Shown here: positions 11,281 to 22,444 of the stretch, piece by piece
How the letters are laid out: each line of letters starts with the position of its first letter
Position numbering within the stretch: position 1 is the first letter of the stretch
Origin: Labyrinthula sp. Ha
Taxonomy: Eukaryota; Sar; Bigyra; Labyrinthulida; Labyrinthulaceae
Direction: 5' to 3'
Assembly: GCA_015227615.1 (NCBI GenBank)
Contig: JAALGZ010000038.1
Span: 62,001-126,000, forward strand
Length of the DNA: 64,000 nt
Program-made: the position numbers and the translations under genes
The notes under the pieces: generated by a model
What the model saw: the letters and a program-made list of their open reading frames with translations, nothing else
Database searches by the model: none
What the model was told of the DNA's origin: nothing

Positions 11281-11943
11281 CTAGGAAGGTACTAGGGCTC
11301 CTTCATGTCTATAAACCCTAGTAGTTATAATCTGTTCTAAGTTTACTTTAGTGTGAAACTGCAGTTCTTCCTTTATAATTTGCTCATTGTCTTTCTCCTG
11401 TTCAAGTAAGAACTGGTCATTTAGGTGCCTATAATCCAACTCATACTCTTTCTCCATAACTTGAATACCCAAGTTCTTTGACCCAGAAAGGAAAATGTTC
11501 AGATTAGGAGCATTTTCAAAAGCCTCTTCTTTGTAAACGACTTTTAAATCATCACACAAATCAGCTTGAAGCGTAGCTAGATTTCGAGAAATTACAATTC
11601 GAGATCCCAAGCACCGAGAAACTTCAAGATGCTGGGTAATTAGTTTGACATCAATCTCAAAAATACATTCTGTACAATTTTCAATAAAAATTTTTTTTGG
11701 TCGTTTTCCAACCTCACTTGAAAAAACAAACCTACTGTTCTCACAATTCTTTATCACTAGACACCAAGATATTTCATCCCCAAGGATACTTCTATCTAAA
11801 ACCAAGTCCTCCCCATTTCGTTCAGCAAATCTCTTCGTTGATTGAGTTACTTTAGCATTTGCAAGCAAGGCATTCTGTTGAATTTTTTTTCTCTCTTCTC
11901 TTCTCTCTTCTGCAGTTGACATCTTGTACATCTCGGGTGGCAT
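11281..11943 (-). CDS. C-CAP/cofactor C-like domain protein
   Basis: A 220-residue intronless protein. The first ~45 residues are a charged, helical segment (EERREERKKIQQ). Residues ~55-165 show the beta-helix-like repeats of the C-CAP/TBCC superfamily, with alternating hydrophobics and small Cys-containing turns (LVIKNCENSRFVF, IFIENCTECIFEI, LEVSRCLGSRIVI, LQADLCDDLKVVY). This is the fold of the actin-binding end of cyclase-associated protein and of tubulin cofactor C. The other CAP domains are missing and the TBCC catalytic Arg cannot be assigned, so the role could be cytoskeletal but is not fixed. The gene is divergent from Cox1-c, 114 bp away. Confidence 0.7.
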   Translation of the reverse strand: MPPEMYKMSTAEERREERKKIQQNALLANAKVTQSTKRFAERNGEDLVLDRSILGDEISWCLVIKNCENSRFVFSSEVGKRPKKIFIENCTECIFEIDVKLITQHLEVSRCLGSRIVISRNLATLQADLCDDLKVVYKEEAFENAPNLNIFLSGSKNLGIQVMEKEYELDYRHLNDQFLLEQEKDNEQIIKEELQFHTKVNLEQIITTRVYRHEGALVPS

Positions 11944-12057
11944 ATCATTTTGGGCGTTAATGCAAAGCGCTACTAAAATGCCCCCTTTGGACAGAGATTA
12001 TTTTGGGGAATTGGTTAAATTAGAAAAGCTTTATATAGGAAAGAAAAAAAGAAAAAG
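11944..12057. promoter_or_regulatory. shared divergent promoter region
   Basis: The 114 bp between two divergent start codons must hold both promoters. A TTTATATA word at 12030-12037 lies about 20 bp upstream of the Cox1-c ATG. Without transcript data the start sites are unknown. Confidence 0.45.
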
Positions 12058-12267
12058 ATGTTTAATGTATTGCGAAGATCTGGTTTAATCAATGGCATAA
12101 AAAATGCAAGAAAGTTCACCACTGAGGTAAAGAAAACGGCGCAAGGAGCTATCATTGTTGAACATCCTGAATTCACGCTAGAATGGGTGCTTACTTCACC
12201 ACCTCCACTTCATCAGTTTGAAGAGCCACCTATTATTGTTGAATGGCCAAAAACCGAGCAAAATTAA
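12058..12267 (+). CDS. cox1-c: nucleus-encoded C-terminal piece of cytochrome c oxidase subunit 1 (Cox1-c)
   Basis: A 69-residue protein. Residues 1-~30 form a basic, amphipathic mitochondrial presequence (RRSG...KNARKFTT). Residues ~37-62 contain FTLEWVLTSPPPLHQFEEPP, which matches the hydrophilic C-terminal tail of mitochondrial Cox1 (TLEW-L-SPPPxHxFxExP). The rest of Cox1, with its twelve membrane helices and haem ligands, is absent. A separately encoded Cox1-c is known from Acanthamoeba and several other protists, in which the mitochondrial cox1 gene lacks this tail. The product is presumably imported and joins complex IV in trans. It lies between the divergent C-CAP gene and the convergent membrane-protein gene. 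Confidence 0.85.
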   Translation: MFNVLRRSGLINGIKNARKFTTEVKKTAQGAIIVEHPEFTLEWVLTSPPPLHQFEEPPIIVEWPKTEQN

Positions 12268-12304
12268 GGGTTAAAGCAGCTTAATAAAAAATACTCGAAC
12301 CATA

Positions 12305-13513
12305 CTAGATCATTGAATCCGTTAAAGTCGGCTCAAGCTTTGAGGTCAATCTGTATCTCGGTAGCTTGATCTCGAAGGACTCAGCTCCGTTGGACGTTTG
12401 AACTTCAAAGGAAACATCATGTAACTTGGGGTTACTCCCTTGAGACTCAATAGCTGGAACCTGCTCCTTAGGGACATCAAATTCATTTTGCACAGCGTGG
12501 CTTTCACTTCTCCTCTTCGCTCTGCTTCTTATGGAAATTAAGCAAACAATATTCCAACAAAATAATACAATGGGAACAGCGTAACCAAACAGGTACATCA
12601 AGAAAGGTAATACTCCAGTAAGAAAACCAAAAACAAAGTAAAAGCAACCAAATAGGACAGAAACTCTTCGGAGTAGCATAATTCTTGGAAGATTACGCTT
12701 GGCAACACTGTAATAATTCACCTTGTTTAGCATACTCTTGGACTGCTTTTCTTTCAGAGGGAGATTTCGAGATTCTTCAAGGGCGATATATGTTTTCATA
12801 TCCTTGATCAAGGTACCAAAAAGTGTTTCAACCATTAACAAGGTATAGAAAGTTCGAAACAAGGTACTCAAATAGACTACACGTATAGCATTATAAGCTA
12901 AAGGACGTTCCATGAAAACAGTTGTCCAAGCAAGTTGATATAAAAAGAAATCAGATATGAAAATATATTTAGATCCTTTGGAAAAGAACTTTGCTTTTTG
13001 TATAGTTCTTGCATCTTTTAATTTCGTGTGACCAATAATGTAAAAAATATATTTCTCAAAAAATACAGAAACAGAAATAAGAAAGAGAAAAAAAGTATTG
13101 AACACAAAAAAAGTAAATAGAAAATCATCACCTATATTGGATTTCTCAAGGTTGGATATCTTATAACTACAAAGGATAATCTGCAAAACATTGCCTGAAA
13201 GGTATGGAAATATTCGATACAAGTGTCTTTTTTTTCCCACATTGAATAATTGGTACAAGAGGGCTATGAATGTTGTCACAAGGCTAAACCAGTATAAGGT
13301 TGTCAAGAGAATCTCATTCTCGGTACACATTCCAGCACTTTCAAAGAGTATTTCTTCCTTGTCCAAAAAATAAACTCCCATCTCCACAGGTGTAAACCAT
13401 CCAGGATCACAAACACAACCAAACCCTTCACTCCCAGAGACATTTTCCCGAACGCATGTTCCGCGTGGTCCGCATTCTCCAAAAGGTCCAAGGCTTAAGC
13501 AGTTTTCAGGCAT
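12305..13513 (-). CDS. EGF-like, multi-pass membrane protein (paralogue B)
   Basis: A 402-residue intronless paralogue of the protein at 706-1908. The N-terminal ~62 residues have the same EGF-like cysteine spacing (C5, C14, C20, then CVCDPGW and GMCTEN). Six or seven hydrophobic helices follow, and then a basic stretch (RSRAKRRS) and a ~70-residue hydrophilic, probably cytoplasmic tail. The membrane core is better conserved than the tail, which suggests the core does the shared job and the tails differ in partners. The two copies lie ~10 kb apart in opposite orientation. Family and function are not recognised. Confidence 0.85.
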   Translation of the reverse strand: MPENCLSLGPFGECGPRGTCVRENVSGSEGFGCVCDPGWFTPVEMGVYFLDKEEILFESAGMCTENEILLTTLYWFSLVTTFIALLYQLFNVGKKRHLYRIFPYLSGNVLQIILCSYKISNLEKSNIGDDFLFTFFVFNTFFLFLISVSVFFEKYIFYIIGHTKLKDARTIQKAKFFSKGSKYIFISDFFLYQLAWTTVFMERPLAYNAIRVVYLSTLFRTFYTLLMVETLFGTLIKDMKTYIALEESRNLPLKEKQSKSMLNKVNYYSVAKRNLPRIMLLRRVSVLFGCFYFVFGFLTGVLPFLMYLFGYAVPIVLFCWNIVCLISIRSRAKRRSESHAVQNEFDVPKEQVPAIESQGSNPKLHDVSFEVQTSNGAESFEIKLPRYRLTSKLEPTLTDSMI

Positions 13514-16500
13514 TGCTATATGTTATACTTGAAGATAAAGTCTTTACCAAAAGTAGAAGAAGTTAAGGAAGTAATATGTTTCACCTGTTTTTAAAGTCGG
13601 AACGCTTTCAAGTTTTTGTTCGTTTCAAACCCAGAAAGGAAACTTTATTTTACTGGGAAAGCAGTGTGGAGACTGGAGAGTAGTAGGTTTGTTCCAAAAA
13701 ACTTGAAACCACAGTTTAGAGGCAGTCATAAATTCATTTAAATGAAGATATCCGATATAATATTGCCATGGCATAGTGGGAGTACAAGGTTCTTTCCATT
13801 TTGTGTTCTTATTACGTTATCAAATAATGCGTTCGGTTCTCATTTATTACCTTTACGAGAAGGCGCCTAATCAAATTATCCCGTAGTAGGACATCCGAAG
13901 AAGGAATAATCTTAATGTACTACTTTTGGGCAAAATCTTATTTCTATGTTGAACAGTTTGCGATCTGCAATTGTATCATTAAGCCTTGAAATAAAAGTAT
14001 GGGTGTAAGGATGATTTATTGGAATAATTTTCTGGAATTGGGTCGTTTTTTTTCAATTGTTGGAAGCAATATAGACAAGCGAATGCTGAATAGTCAAAAG
14101 TTGGTTACAATTCTGCAAAGTCTTTCCTCAGAATGAGATGTTTTCTTTGTATGACGATACTAAATTTGGAATGAGCAGTACCCTCATTGATGAAGAAAAA
14201 TTCGGTTATCGTAAAGGCAGGATCTAATAATCGGTTCGAACCCCATTATGGTACAAAGATTTGTGCTCTCACAGAGATCTAGAAAACCTTTGATTATGAA
14301 ATGAGCAAGCAAATAGTTAAGAACAACTTTATTTGAAGGAGTTTTTTAATAGGTGCTGTACTCAGTGAAATATTCTTGGCCTTCACCGAAAAGGATAATA
14401 TTAATGTTGCAAGAGTAGTGTACTACAACCTTGTTTCATTCAAACAGTTTCATCTCATTTAAAGAACTTCATTCATAATTGATGTCTTCTCCCCCTAACT
14501 AAACCTACACTTATATTTCTTCTCTCTGTTCTAATAAAACGGAGTGCAAACGTCCCATATTCTCTTTCTTCAATAAATGCCAGGAAAGGTTCTATTCTTT
14601 TCCCTTCGCCCCTTCAGTTCAGTTTTCTTCAAGCGAGACTGCAGGGGTGATTGTATATAGTACTGAACTGGTTCACCTGTTTCTGATCTGTTAGTTAAAT
14701 CATTATATAAACCTAAGTGGTTGCCACCTGTAGAAAATATTCTTGAGTTAGTCCGACACAGTGAAATGGACTTAAAAGCAGAGCATCTACCAAGGTTGAA
14801 GAGTATGGAGTAAACTAGAATATTTGAAATATTTGTTCTGGAATGTATTAATCGTTCCAATAGAGAACTGCAATATGCTTACCTTTCATACTCGTAAGTG
14901 GTAAGACTTCCTTCAATATTCACACCTGGGAGATATGGGTTTAGTTGCTCACGTACTAAGTATTTGTAAGATAGCTATGAATGGAAGCAATATAGGATAT
15001 TCTGTAGTAGGAGCTCTTACCGACATGCTCAAAAGATAACCACCATTTTTCGCTGATAACTACGATGGTCTAAGAACATGCATTTATTCTGAATTATGTT
15101 TAATTTTCCCCAACGAGGCTCAAATCTCTTAGGCGAAATAATAAATATAGTTGATACTAAATGGTGCTCCTAATATTCTATCCTAGAAGATATTTGACAT
15201 ATTTTCTAAGCTCTACATCCGAGGGTTTATATTTTCTTGCTCTAGCAAAGAAACGTTCTTCTTTTCTAAACAATGGGCTATTTAGATGCAGGAAAGGGGA
15301 ACTAATGCATATATCTAAACTAAACGATATTTAATTTGAACTTGCGTATTAAGTCGACCACCCTTTCTAAGTGCTATAATATAAAAGACTGTGCAAGATT
15401 TGATAAGGTGCTAAACAAGGACTACGCAGATATTATCCCATATTGAAACCCCCAAGATGTTATCTTTTCAAGAAAAAATAGTGTATGAAGAGCAAGAATA
15501 AAAAAATATATATTCATCGAATGAATACACGGGCTGCACAGTGCGAATCAACTGTGATAGCACTTGAAAGACCCAATAAATATTCAAATGTGATAAAATA
15601 ATGAGTATAATTCTTGACAACAGTGGATTCACTATACTCGAGCTCTCATTCTTGCCGTTGTTCAACATGAAAGCCTGTAAACATATTTGCAGGCTCTCTT
15701 ACCAAGGGTGCTCTTTCAAGTTCAAGGTCAATAGCGTTATGAAAACTGAGCTCTTCTCGAGAAGGTTGAGCTACTAGAAACGGGAAAAGGAGCTGCAATT
15801 TCCGCTACGTTATGTGTGTTTATGGGATGTTAAGGAACTCCTGAAGTTTGAAACTTCAACTGAGTGATGAAAAACATAAACAACTGATACGTATTACAAT
15901 CTCATTCAAAATAGGATTATATTCAATTCTAGATTTTCACTTGCAGTAATGGTTGGAGATTTTCTGGCATAACCAGTGGTTAAATTGTGACTATGTGTTT
16001 TAATTTTATGATGCTTAAAGTTAACTCCTGTTGATGCAGTTTCCTCATGGGATGCAGCAATGTTTGTTGCATTCGGATCCATGGTCAGCTTTATAGGTAT
16101 ATCAAAGTACGTCAATAAACAAAAAGTTATCTAAATATAGTACCATCTGTGACTAAAAAAGTTGACTACATATATGTAGCACGATTAGAGCAATGCTAAA
16201 AAAGAGGTATGACATATTGCTTGGCTGCTCCCTGCATATCGAGGTTAATACCTCCTTTGAAGACAACGGTAACGTAAGTTTCAATGTTCTTAACTGCCAT
16301 AAGAGATAGTGTTCATTCAATGTGACAGTAAAATCCATCTGGAAAACATACATTCTTAAATTTTTGCTGGGCAATACAACGATATCTTCAAATTTGCAAC
16401 TTAATAGCAGTATTTTACAGATCCCTGTAAATTAGAGTAATGACCGGAATATCAAGTAGCCTATGGTTAAAGTAGAATAATACATATAAGACGCAGCGAA

Positions 16501-19500
16501 GTTACCAAATATCGAGGATATAATATATGTTTTTTCTCTAGTTTCAGAACAATGGGACATATAACAGCACACTATATTGGTAGAAATGATGTGGGCTCAA
16601 GAATGTTGCTTGCTACCACACCTTGTAAGAACTTTTTTTAATCCAAGGAAATGTTCTTAATTTTAATACTTTATTGTATATCAGACGAGAAGAAAACAAG
16701 AATTTTAAGTTTGAGTAATCAGAGTTTGAATTTTTTGTTTAGTGCTTGCAGCTCTTGTGGGGTTACTGGGTGTTCTGACATTATATTCATTACTTACTTT
16801 CACCACTAGCTTTGAAGGCGTTCTAGTCTCAAAATAGAGAAGAAGTTCCAAGTTATTACCTTAAAGGGAAGTTATGAATTTAAATAATTTCAACCCTATT
16901 CTTAATCTCTTTCTTACAAATCTGTTTCATGAAACATGAAGAACGTGTCATGCTCATATTTGCTTAGTCTAAACTGGAACTCTCTACAATTGAAAAGTCG
17001 ATCATATTTTAGTCTAACCTTTTGGAAGTATTTACATAATGTGATGTTAATCAGCCCATGTGTAACTCACTCTACTTTTCCAGCGTAATTACTTTTAAAG
17101 CTCACCGAGACACAAAAGAATTAAGAACACTCGCAGATAAACTTTAAGTTCTATTCTACTATAAATCGTAGATAACCTTGGAGAGATAGGCATGTGTGAT
17201 TCCAGAATAAAATTATACTCACAGAAGCTTCAGAAAATGTAAGAATTATAGATGTTGTATACGAAAGAATATTTGCGGTATATGCAGTGCTAATACAACT
17301 AATACATCCTCTCTGACTGAGGAATTCATAAAGGAAGTCTCAGTCCTAGAATCTAGGTTTAAGCTAGGGATTAAGAAGCGGAGAGCTCCCATAAGTCAAA
17401 AAGGTTGGGGATATATAGATTTAGTTTCAGGAAAGGGTTTCCTCATTCTCTGTAAGAGTAGATACACAATCTATAGTAAAATAGATCGATATCTAGGAAG
17501 AATATAAACCTGGAATAGCTAAATCTTATACTACCTGGCAAAATTATTTGAAATAAGAGCTTCATCTAGTTAAATAGTTTGAAACTAAAGTATGCTGCTA
17601 ACTAATCTCACACTAGGTGATTCACTAAATTAATCTTTACATAGTAGAATAACATACTTGTTTGTATTCAGCATTTCTTTTCATTTTCATTGGCACTAAA
17701 GTCATGTGGGAGAAAATTAAAAGGTTCCATTTATAATATTTAGAGATGTTCTTGGTACTCCCATTTTGAGAAAAATATTTAATGGGTAAAGGAAGGAAGC
17801 AATAACAATTGGTGTTTTCACGCTAGTGGACAGTGAAAACTACTACCTAATGCAAATAACCCCTACACTAAATATTTAACGAGGTGAAATCGTAATTTCA
17901 AGAGTTTAGAACCAGGATTCGATCGATATAGTCGAGAAATAATTTAATCAATACAGTATTATACATGTTGAGCTTCATGAAAACTGTGACATTGTTGTTC
18001 TGGTGTGTATGCAAAATGAATTCTTTTCAATATGGTATTTAATGCCGAGGTTGATAAGACTTTGTTTCGCTGCAGCGTGTACAATTAAGAAGAGAATTTT
18101 TATCCAAGAGAATAAGTTCTATAATGCATTGCAATTTATAGACATCATGTTACTTAAACTAGCTATTAAAGAGATGGTTGTTAGATAGTTAATGTTGAGT
18201 TGATTACACCTAATTTTTGTTTTGGTGAATATTCAGAATCGCGAGAATGATTATATTTTACATGGTTTGAAAGTTAGCTACATTCATTATTGGAATCTTG
18301 AAGTTAGATATAGGCTCTTTGGAAACCAGATGGTGCGAGGACAAGCTCGAACTTAAGAGCCACAAAAAGACAACAAGCTAAATTTTATTATTTTTCCCTA
18401 TTCTGAATAAATCATGAAACTAGGTTATCTCTTCTGAAGTAATTGAATAACATTCACAGTATAAGCATATAAACAATGAAATTTTATCATTATGCTGGTG
18501 AATGGTAACTATTCTAGAACTATTGTACTTATCAACTAGCTTAACCATTACCCGAGAGCTATTGCTTATATAAACCTACTTACCTTGAGTAGTATTAACT
18601 ATTTCTTCGAGCGGGGTAATTTAAATATTTTAGTGTATTAAATATGATCAGCCTATGGTTAATATAACCTGTTTAAGCGCAAGTCAATTTATGCTAAATA
18701 TAACCTTTAATTTATACTTACAACATTAGAAGTGGTCTCATATTTGAAGACCAATATTTTCAAGAAAGCTAAGACTAATATACAGTCAAATCATTCAGTA
18801 CTAGAGCTGGCTTAGCTAGACTACTAGCATCAAAGTAAAGGTTCGTGGTTATATCTCTAACATTGCTTTAGAAATTATATCCTTGCCATAGACATAAATA
18901 GAAAACATTTAAAAATTTAATCTGTTTCCCGTTGTTCGTGAGATACTACTTGTATACATCAAACTAGAACACTACCGAAATGAAAATTGGCGAAATAGGA
19001 ATTTCATCACGATTTATGGTAGAAATATCCATTTAATTAAAAACACTTTTCAACTTTAATTTTAGGAAGACCTATAGCCAAACAGAACCATTTCCCCCAA
19101 TGTTGTTGTATCAAGTTATGGTGTATGCTTGCAATCTATGCATGGCTCAGCTGTCTCGCTCAAGGCACCCAAATCCGAAAAGACTGATGGCAGTTCTGGC
19201 TAGAAAGTAGCAGACTATCATTAAGAATTGTCAGAGATATAAATTTATAACTTTGCTTGACTTGTTAAATCTACTAACGCCCAGAACTAAACTCAAACTT
19301 ATCACAAATATATAACAAGAATAAAATAATTACCTAAAATTGAAGGAGTAAAGATTATTCTGCTCTCCATTTCCTTCATAGCAACTAGAAATAGAAGAGA
19401 GCATATATGACGCTTGCTATTCTTACTGCTTTTATGTAAGAATATGAAGATAACTGTTCTTTTTATCGCGATTAGGATCATGCTTCGCGTAGTTATCTAA

Positions 19501-20450
19501 TGTTGTAAACTGGAATTCTAGGTAAGGTTCATCATCAATGGAAAAGTCTTGCTTAAGTTCAAGCAATTTCTTTGAATCCTTAGTAACAGATGCTTCCTTG
19601 TACTTGTTTTCGTGTGTACTAGAGATGAACTATTATTTGTTTGTTTCGTCGAACTCAGGCTCTGTACAATTAGGTCAGATGAGATGTAAACTACAACGTC
19701 TTCATCTTCTTTAGACCAAATTAGCTACATTTTGACAGAGGGGAGACAAAGGAAGATGAAACCATGGCACAACTGAATCTTTGAAGACAGGCTCAAGTAC
19801 GAATAGACATATAATATAGCTACTTAAGTGGTCGACGAGCATATTGTAACAGTTTAAACTGCCAGGAAGCTTAGTTTAAGGCACACCAGTGACCATTAGT
19901 TGAATCTCCTCTATAGATGTTTTTTTTGTATCGTGTGGTATCGAAAGAATATTGGTAAACACTTGACTACATAAATCTTAGTAATATATATTTAGTTAAT
20001 GTCTGTTGTGAAGGATCCTCCCTCTCTCCGTTCAGGAAAAGCTGTACGGAGCCTGACATTGCGAACTGAATTATAAATGCCTTAAACTTCTATAGAAGCA
20101 AGCAAAGTATATCTCTTCTACCACCTTTAATGAGATCAGTAAGAATGAAGTAAGTTTAGCAGGATATATAAGTTGAACATAAAGCAACCAATTAAAACTT
20201 CAAAGAATTGTTTAATCTATACTTAATAGCATATTACTGAGTTAGGTCTCCTAAAATAGGGCTCTAGAAAAGTATACGTATGAATTAGCCTGATAATAAT
20301 GATCAAGTATGCAGTCGTTAGATAGACACGTTATATAAAAAAATGCCCAAAATATTTCGTTTTTTGGAACATTTCTTCTGAAACCAAGCTGTATTTAATC
20401 TTACCGTTAAAGTAAAATTGAAATAAGTTCAGAAAAGAGAAAGAAAAACT
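13514..20450. other. 6.9-kb gene desert
   Basis: Long AT-rich stretch with only short, unrelated frames under 100 codons, none with a recognisable motif. Searching by eye for tRNA T-loops found only one GGTTCGAACCCC word near 14234 without a matching acceptor stem. No repeats of note. Confidence 0.6.
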
Positions 20451-21464
20451 ATGTTTGTTAATAAAAGATCGTTTAATCAAGAAGAAAATTCTAAAAGAAA
20501 GCTTGAGGAGGTGGTTGTGTGCCGTGTTTCAGATTCTGTGGGTAAAAGGAAGAAATCTAGAGCCCTTCCGGCTGTTCGTGCAGTACGGAGATGTTTAAGA
20601 TTCAAGTCAACTGCGATGAAGAACCAAGAAGGTATTGAAGTTCTCGCTAGATCTTTGAATATTAGTTCTAAAAGGAAGGTTCTTTTTGTAACAGGAGCTG
20701 GTCTGTCAGTAGCTAGCGGTATACCATGCTGGAGAACAGCTGAAAATGCTGTTTGGCAAAACTATGCTAAAGGTACGTTTACCAAGACCCGGTTCCAGCA
20801 AGACCCAGAAGCGTTTTTGAGCTATTTCTCACAAGCTTTGGACATATCCTCACTGGGGCTTAAAAAACCTAACGCAGCCCATGAAGCCATAGCTTTCCTT
20901 GCAAAACTATATGGTGACAGAATTCGAGTGATTACTCAAAATGTGGACGACCTTCATCGTGAAGTGCCTGAAGACAACTTAATTAAAATTCATGGATGTT
21001 TAAAAACATCAAAATGTTTTACGGAGTCTTGTGAGTACTCTCGTACAAATCTTCACAAGGTTGGTGCTAAGGTTTTCGATATACAACGTTGTCCTGGGTG
21101 TAACGAAATTATGTGTCCGAATTGTTTACTTTTTGATGAGGACTATGATGACCACGACTCCTATCAATTTGAAAAAGCAATTGATTGGATAGATGAAGCT
21201 GATGACATTGTCTTTGTGGGAACCTCCTTCTCTGTCTCCATTACAAACATCATTTTTGACCTCGCAAGGAATCACTATGAGAACAATGAAGATGTCTTTA
21301 TAAAGAGACAAACTGATTTGCTTGAAGGAAACTTTGTTCGAGAAAAGAGGTTTTTCAACTTTAATGTTGAAAATAATCTCCCCCTCAATCAAACTTCAAA
21401 AATTCAATCCTTTTTCATCTCTGGTAAGTGCGAAGAAACGTTGCCACGTTTGTTCACTTCTTAA
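20451..21464 (+). CDS. Sir2-family NAD-dependent protein deacylase (sirtuin)
   Basis: A 337-residue intronless protein. Residues 1-~55 are basic (KRKKSR, RAVRRCLRFK), possibly a nuclear signal. The catalytic core begins with the NAD-binding motif GAGLSVASGIPCWR (82-95). TQNVDDLH and KIHG follow, the latter with the catalytic His. A Cys-rich zinc module contains KCFTESC, RCPGC and MCPNC, and then FVGTSFSV. The core is a typical ~250-residue sirtuin, so lysine deacetylation or deacylation using NAD is likely. Unusual points are CWR in place of the common DFR/FFR, and extra cysteines in the zinc module. The gene converges with the Cys-rich protein gene, 71 bp apart. Its class and cellular location are uncertain. 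Confidence 0.92.
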   Translation: MFVNKRSFNQEENSKRKLEEVVVCRVSDSVGKRKKSRALPAVRAVRRCLRFKSTAMKNQEGIEVLARSLNISSKRKVLFVTGAGLSVASGIPCWRTAENAVWQNYAKGTFTKTRFQQDPEAFLSYFSQALDISSLGLKKPNAAHEAIAFLAKLYGDRIRVITQNVDDLHREVPEDNLIKIHGCLKTSKCFTESCEYSRTNLHKVGAKVFDIQRCPGCNEIMCPNCLLFDEDYDDHDSYQFEKAIDWIDEADDIVFVGTSFSVSITNIIFDLARNHYENNEDVFIKRQTDLLEGNFVREKRFFNFNVENNLPLNQTSKIQSFFISGKCEETLPRLFTS

Positions 21465-21535
21465 AACGAAACTCTACCTGTACATAGTATTTAAATTTAG
21501 CTTCTGTTTTGTTAAATTATTTTTTATACAGTTTA

Positions 21536-22312
21536 TTAAAACTCAATGCAATGAGAGCAACTTGAAATTTGCGTTGAACCTTCAATACTTACAGATACAC
21601 CTAATAATCTCTCTTTGCACTGCTCATTTACTTGAAGACACTTTTTAGAACAAAAATTATTATCATCAAGGACAGTGTTTTCTGGACAGTCTAGAGCTCC
21701 TCTTTTGTATAGTGGAAGGACTCTGTCGTCTACAAAGCACTCATCGCAGAAAACTTTTACTATGGCATCTAGATCAGGCCGGAAAATTTCTAACCCTTTA
21801 ATTACAAAATCACAACTTGTACTGTTTGTCATCGGGCACTCAATGCTGCAGGTCAGAGGCGAGTCATTGATCTCTTCTGGATACTGAGTTGGGCATGACT
21901 TTCTCAACCTTCTTTCTCTAAAGATCTCCTCGCCGTTTGCCTGACTTACCAAAATTCCCTTATAATTTAATTCCTGACTTTGAATTGGTTCACAAGAATC
22001 ACATTCCTTTCTAAAAAATCCTGCATTTAGATCGTACTCTTTGGTTCCTAGTTTATATTCACATTCACTCAATTCGGACGAACTTAAATCAACCACGTCA
22101 CAATCTATTCTAGCACAAGTTTTCTCTCCCACAAGTGCTGGGTAGTCATCTGGGCAAATCACCTGCGCAGTTTGCTCACTTCCATCTGGTGGATTATTCT
22201 GCTGTCTTTCATTATGCGCAGCTTTAGTACTTGCACTTAATGCCAAAGCTCCAAGGCAAAACAGGAGCACTCCAAGAGCTGCTTTACCTCCTGTGTAAAA
22301 ACTATTTGGCAT
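21536..22312 (-). CDS. Cys-rich secreted or signal-anchored protein, unknown function
   Basis: A 258-residue intronless protein. A hydrophobic segment at residues ~11-30 (GVLLFCLGALALSAS) is a signal peptide or anchor. The rest is hydrophilic with ~20 cysteines, partly in repeated blocks: ICPDDYPALVGEKTC, SCPTQYPEE, DCPENTVLDDNNFC, and paired CDSC, CDEC and CSHC motifs. These suggest three degenerate disulfide-rich modules in the secretory pathway. I do not recognise the family. It lies head to tail with PEX11, whose stop is 132 bp upstream of this gene's start. Confidence 0.75.
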   Translation of the reverse strand: MPNSFYTGGKAALGVLLFCLGALALSASTKAAHNERQQNNPPDGSEQTAQVICPDDYPALVGEKTCARIDCDVVDLSSSELSECEYKLGTKEYDLNAGFFRKECDSCEPIQSQELNYKGILVSQANGEEIFRERRLRKSCPTQYPEEINDSPLTCSIECPMTNSTSCDFVIKGLEIFRPDLDAIVKVFCDECFVDDRVLPLYKRGALDCPENTVLDDNNFCSKKCLQVNEQCKERLLGVSVSIEGSTQISSCSHCIEF

Positions 22313-22444
22313 TTCTTTTAAGCCTTCCTTTCAACCGCTTAATGCAAAATGTATATACTAAACACTCATTGTTCTATTCAATAAATTAGAAAAGGAAAAG
22401 AATTTATAAACGCAGAAAGAAATTAGTTTTTCATGTTTTAATGA

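Noticed and set aside
14221-14265. GGTTCGAACCCC word resembling a tRNA T-arm
   Set aside because: The seven bases after it do not pair with any suitable upstream acceptor strand and no D- or anticodon arm could be drawn.
14570-16374. Four short minus-strand frames (66-96 codons)
   Set aside because: No motif, no plausible mini-intron connecting them, and no sequence conservation that I can recognise.
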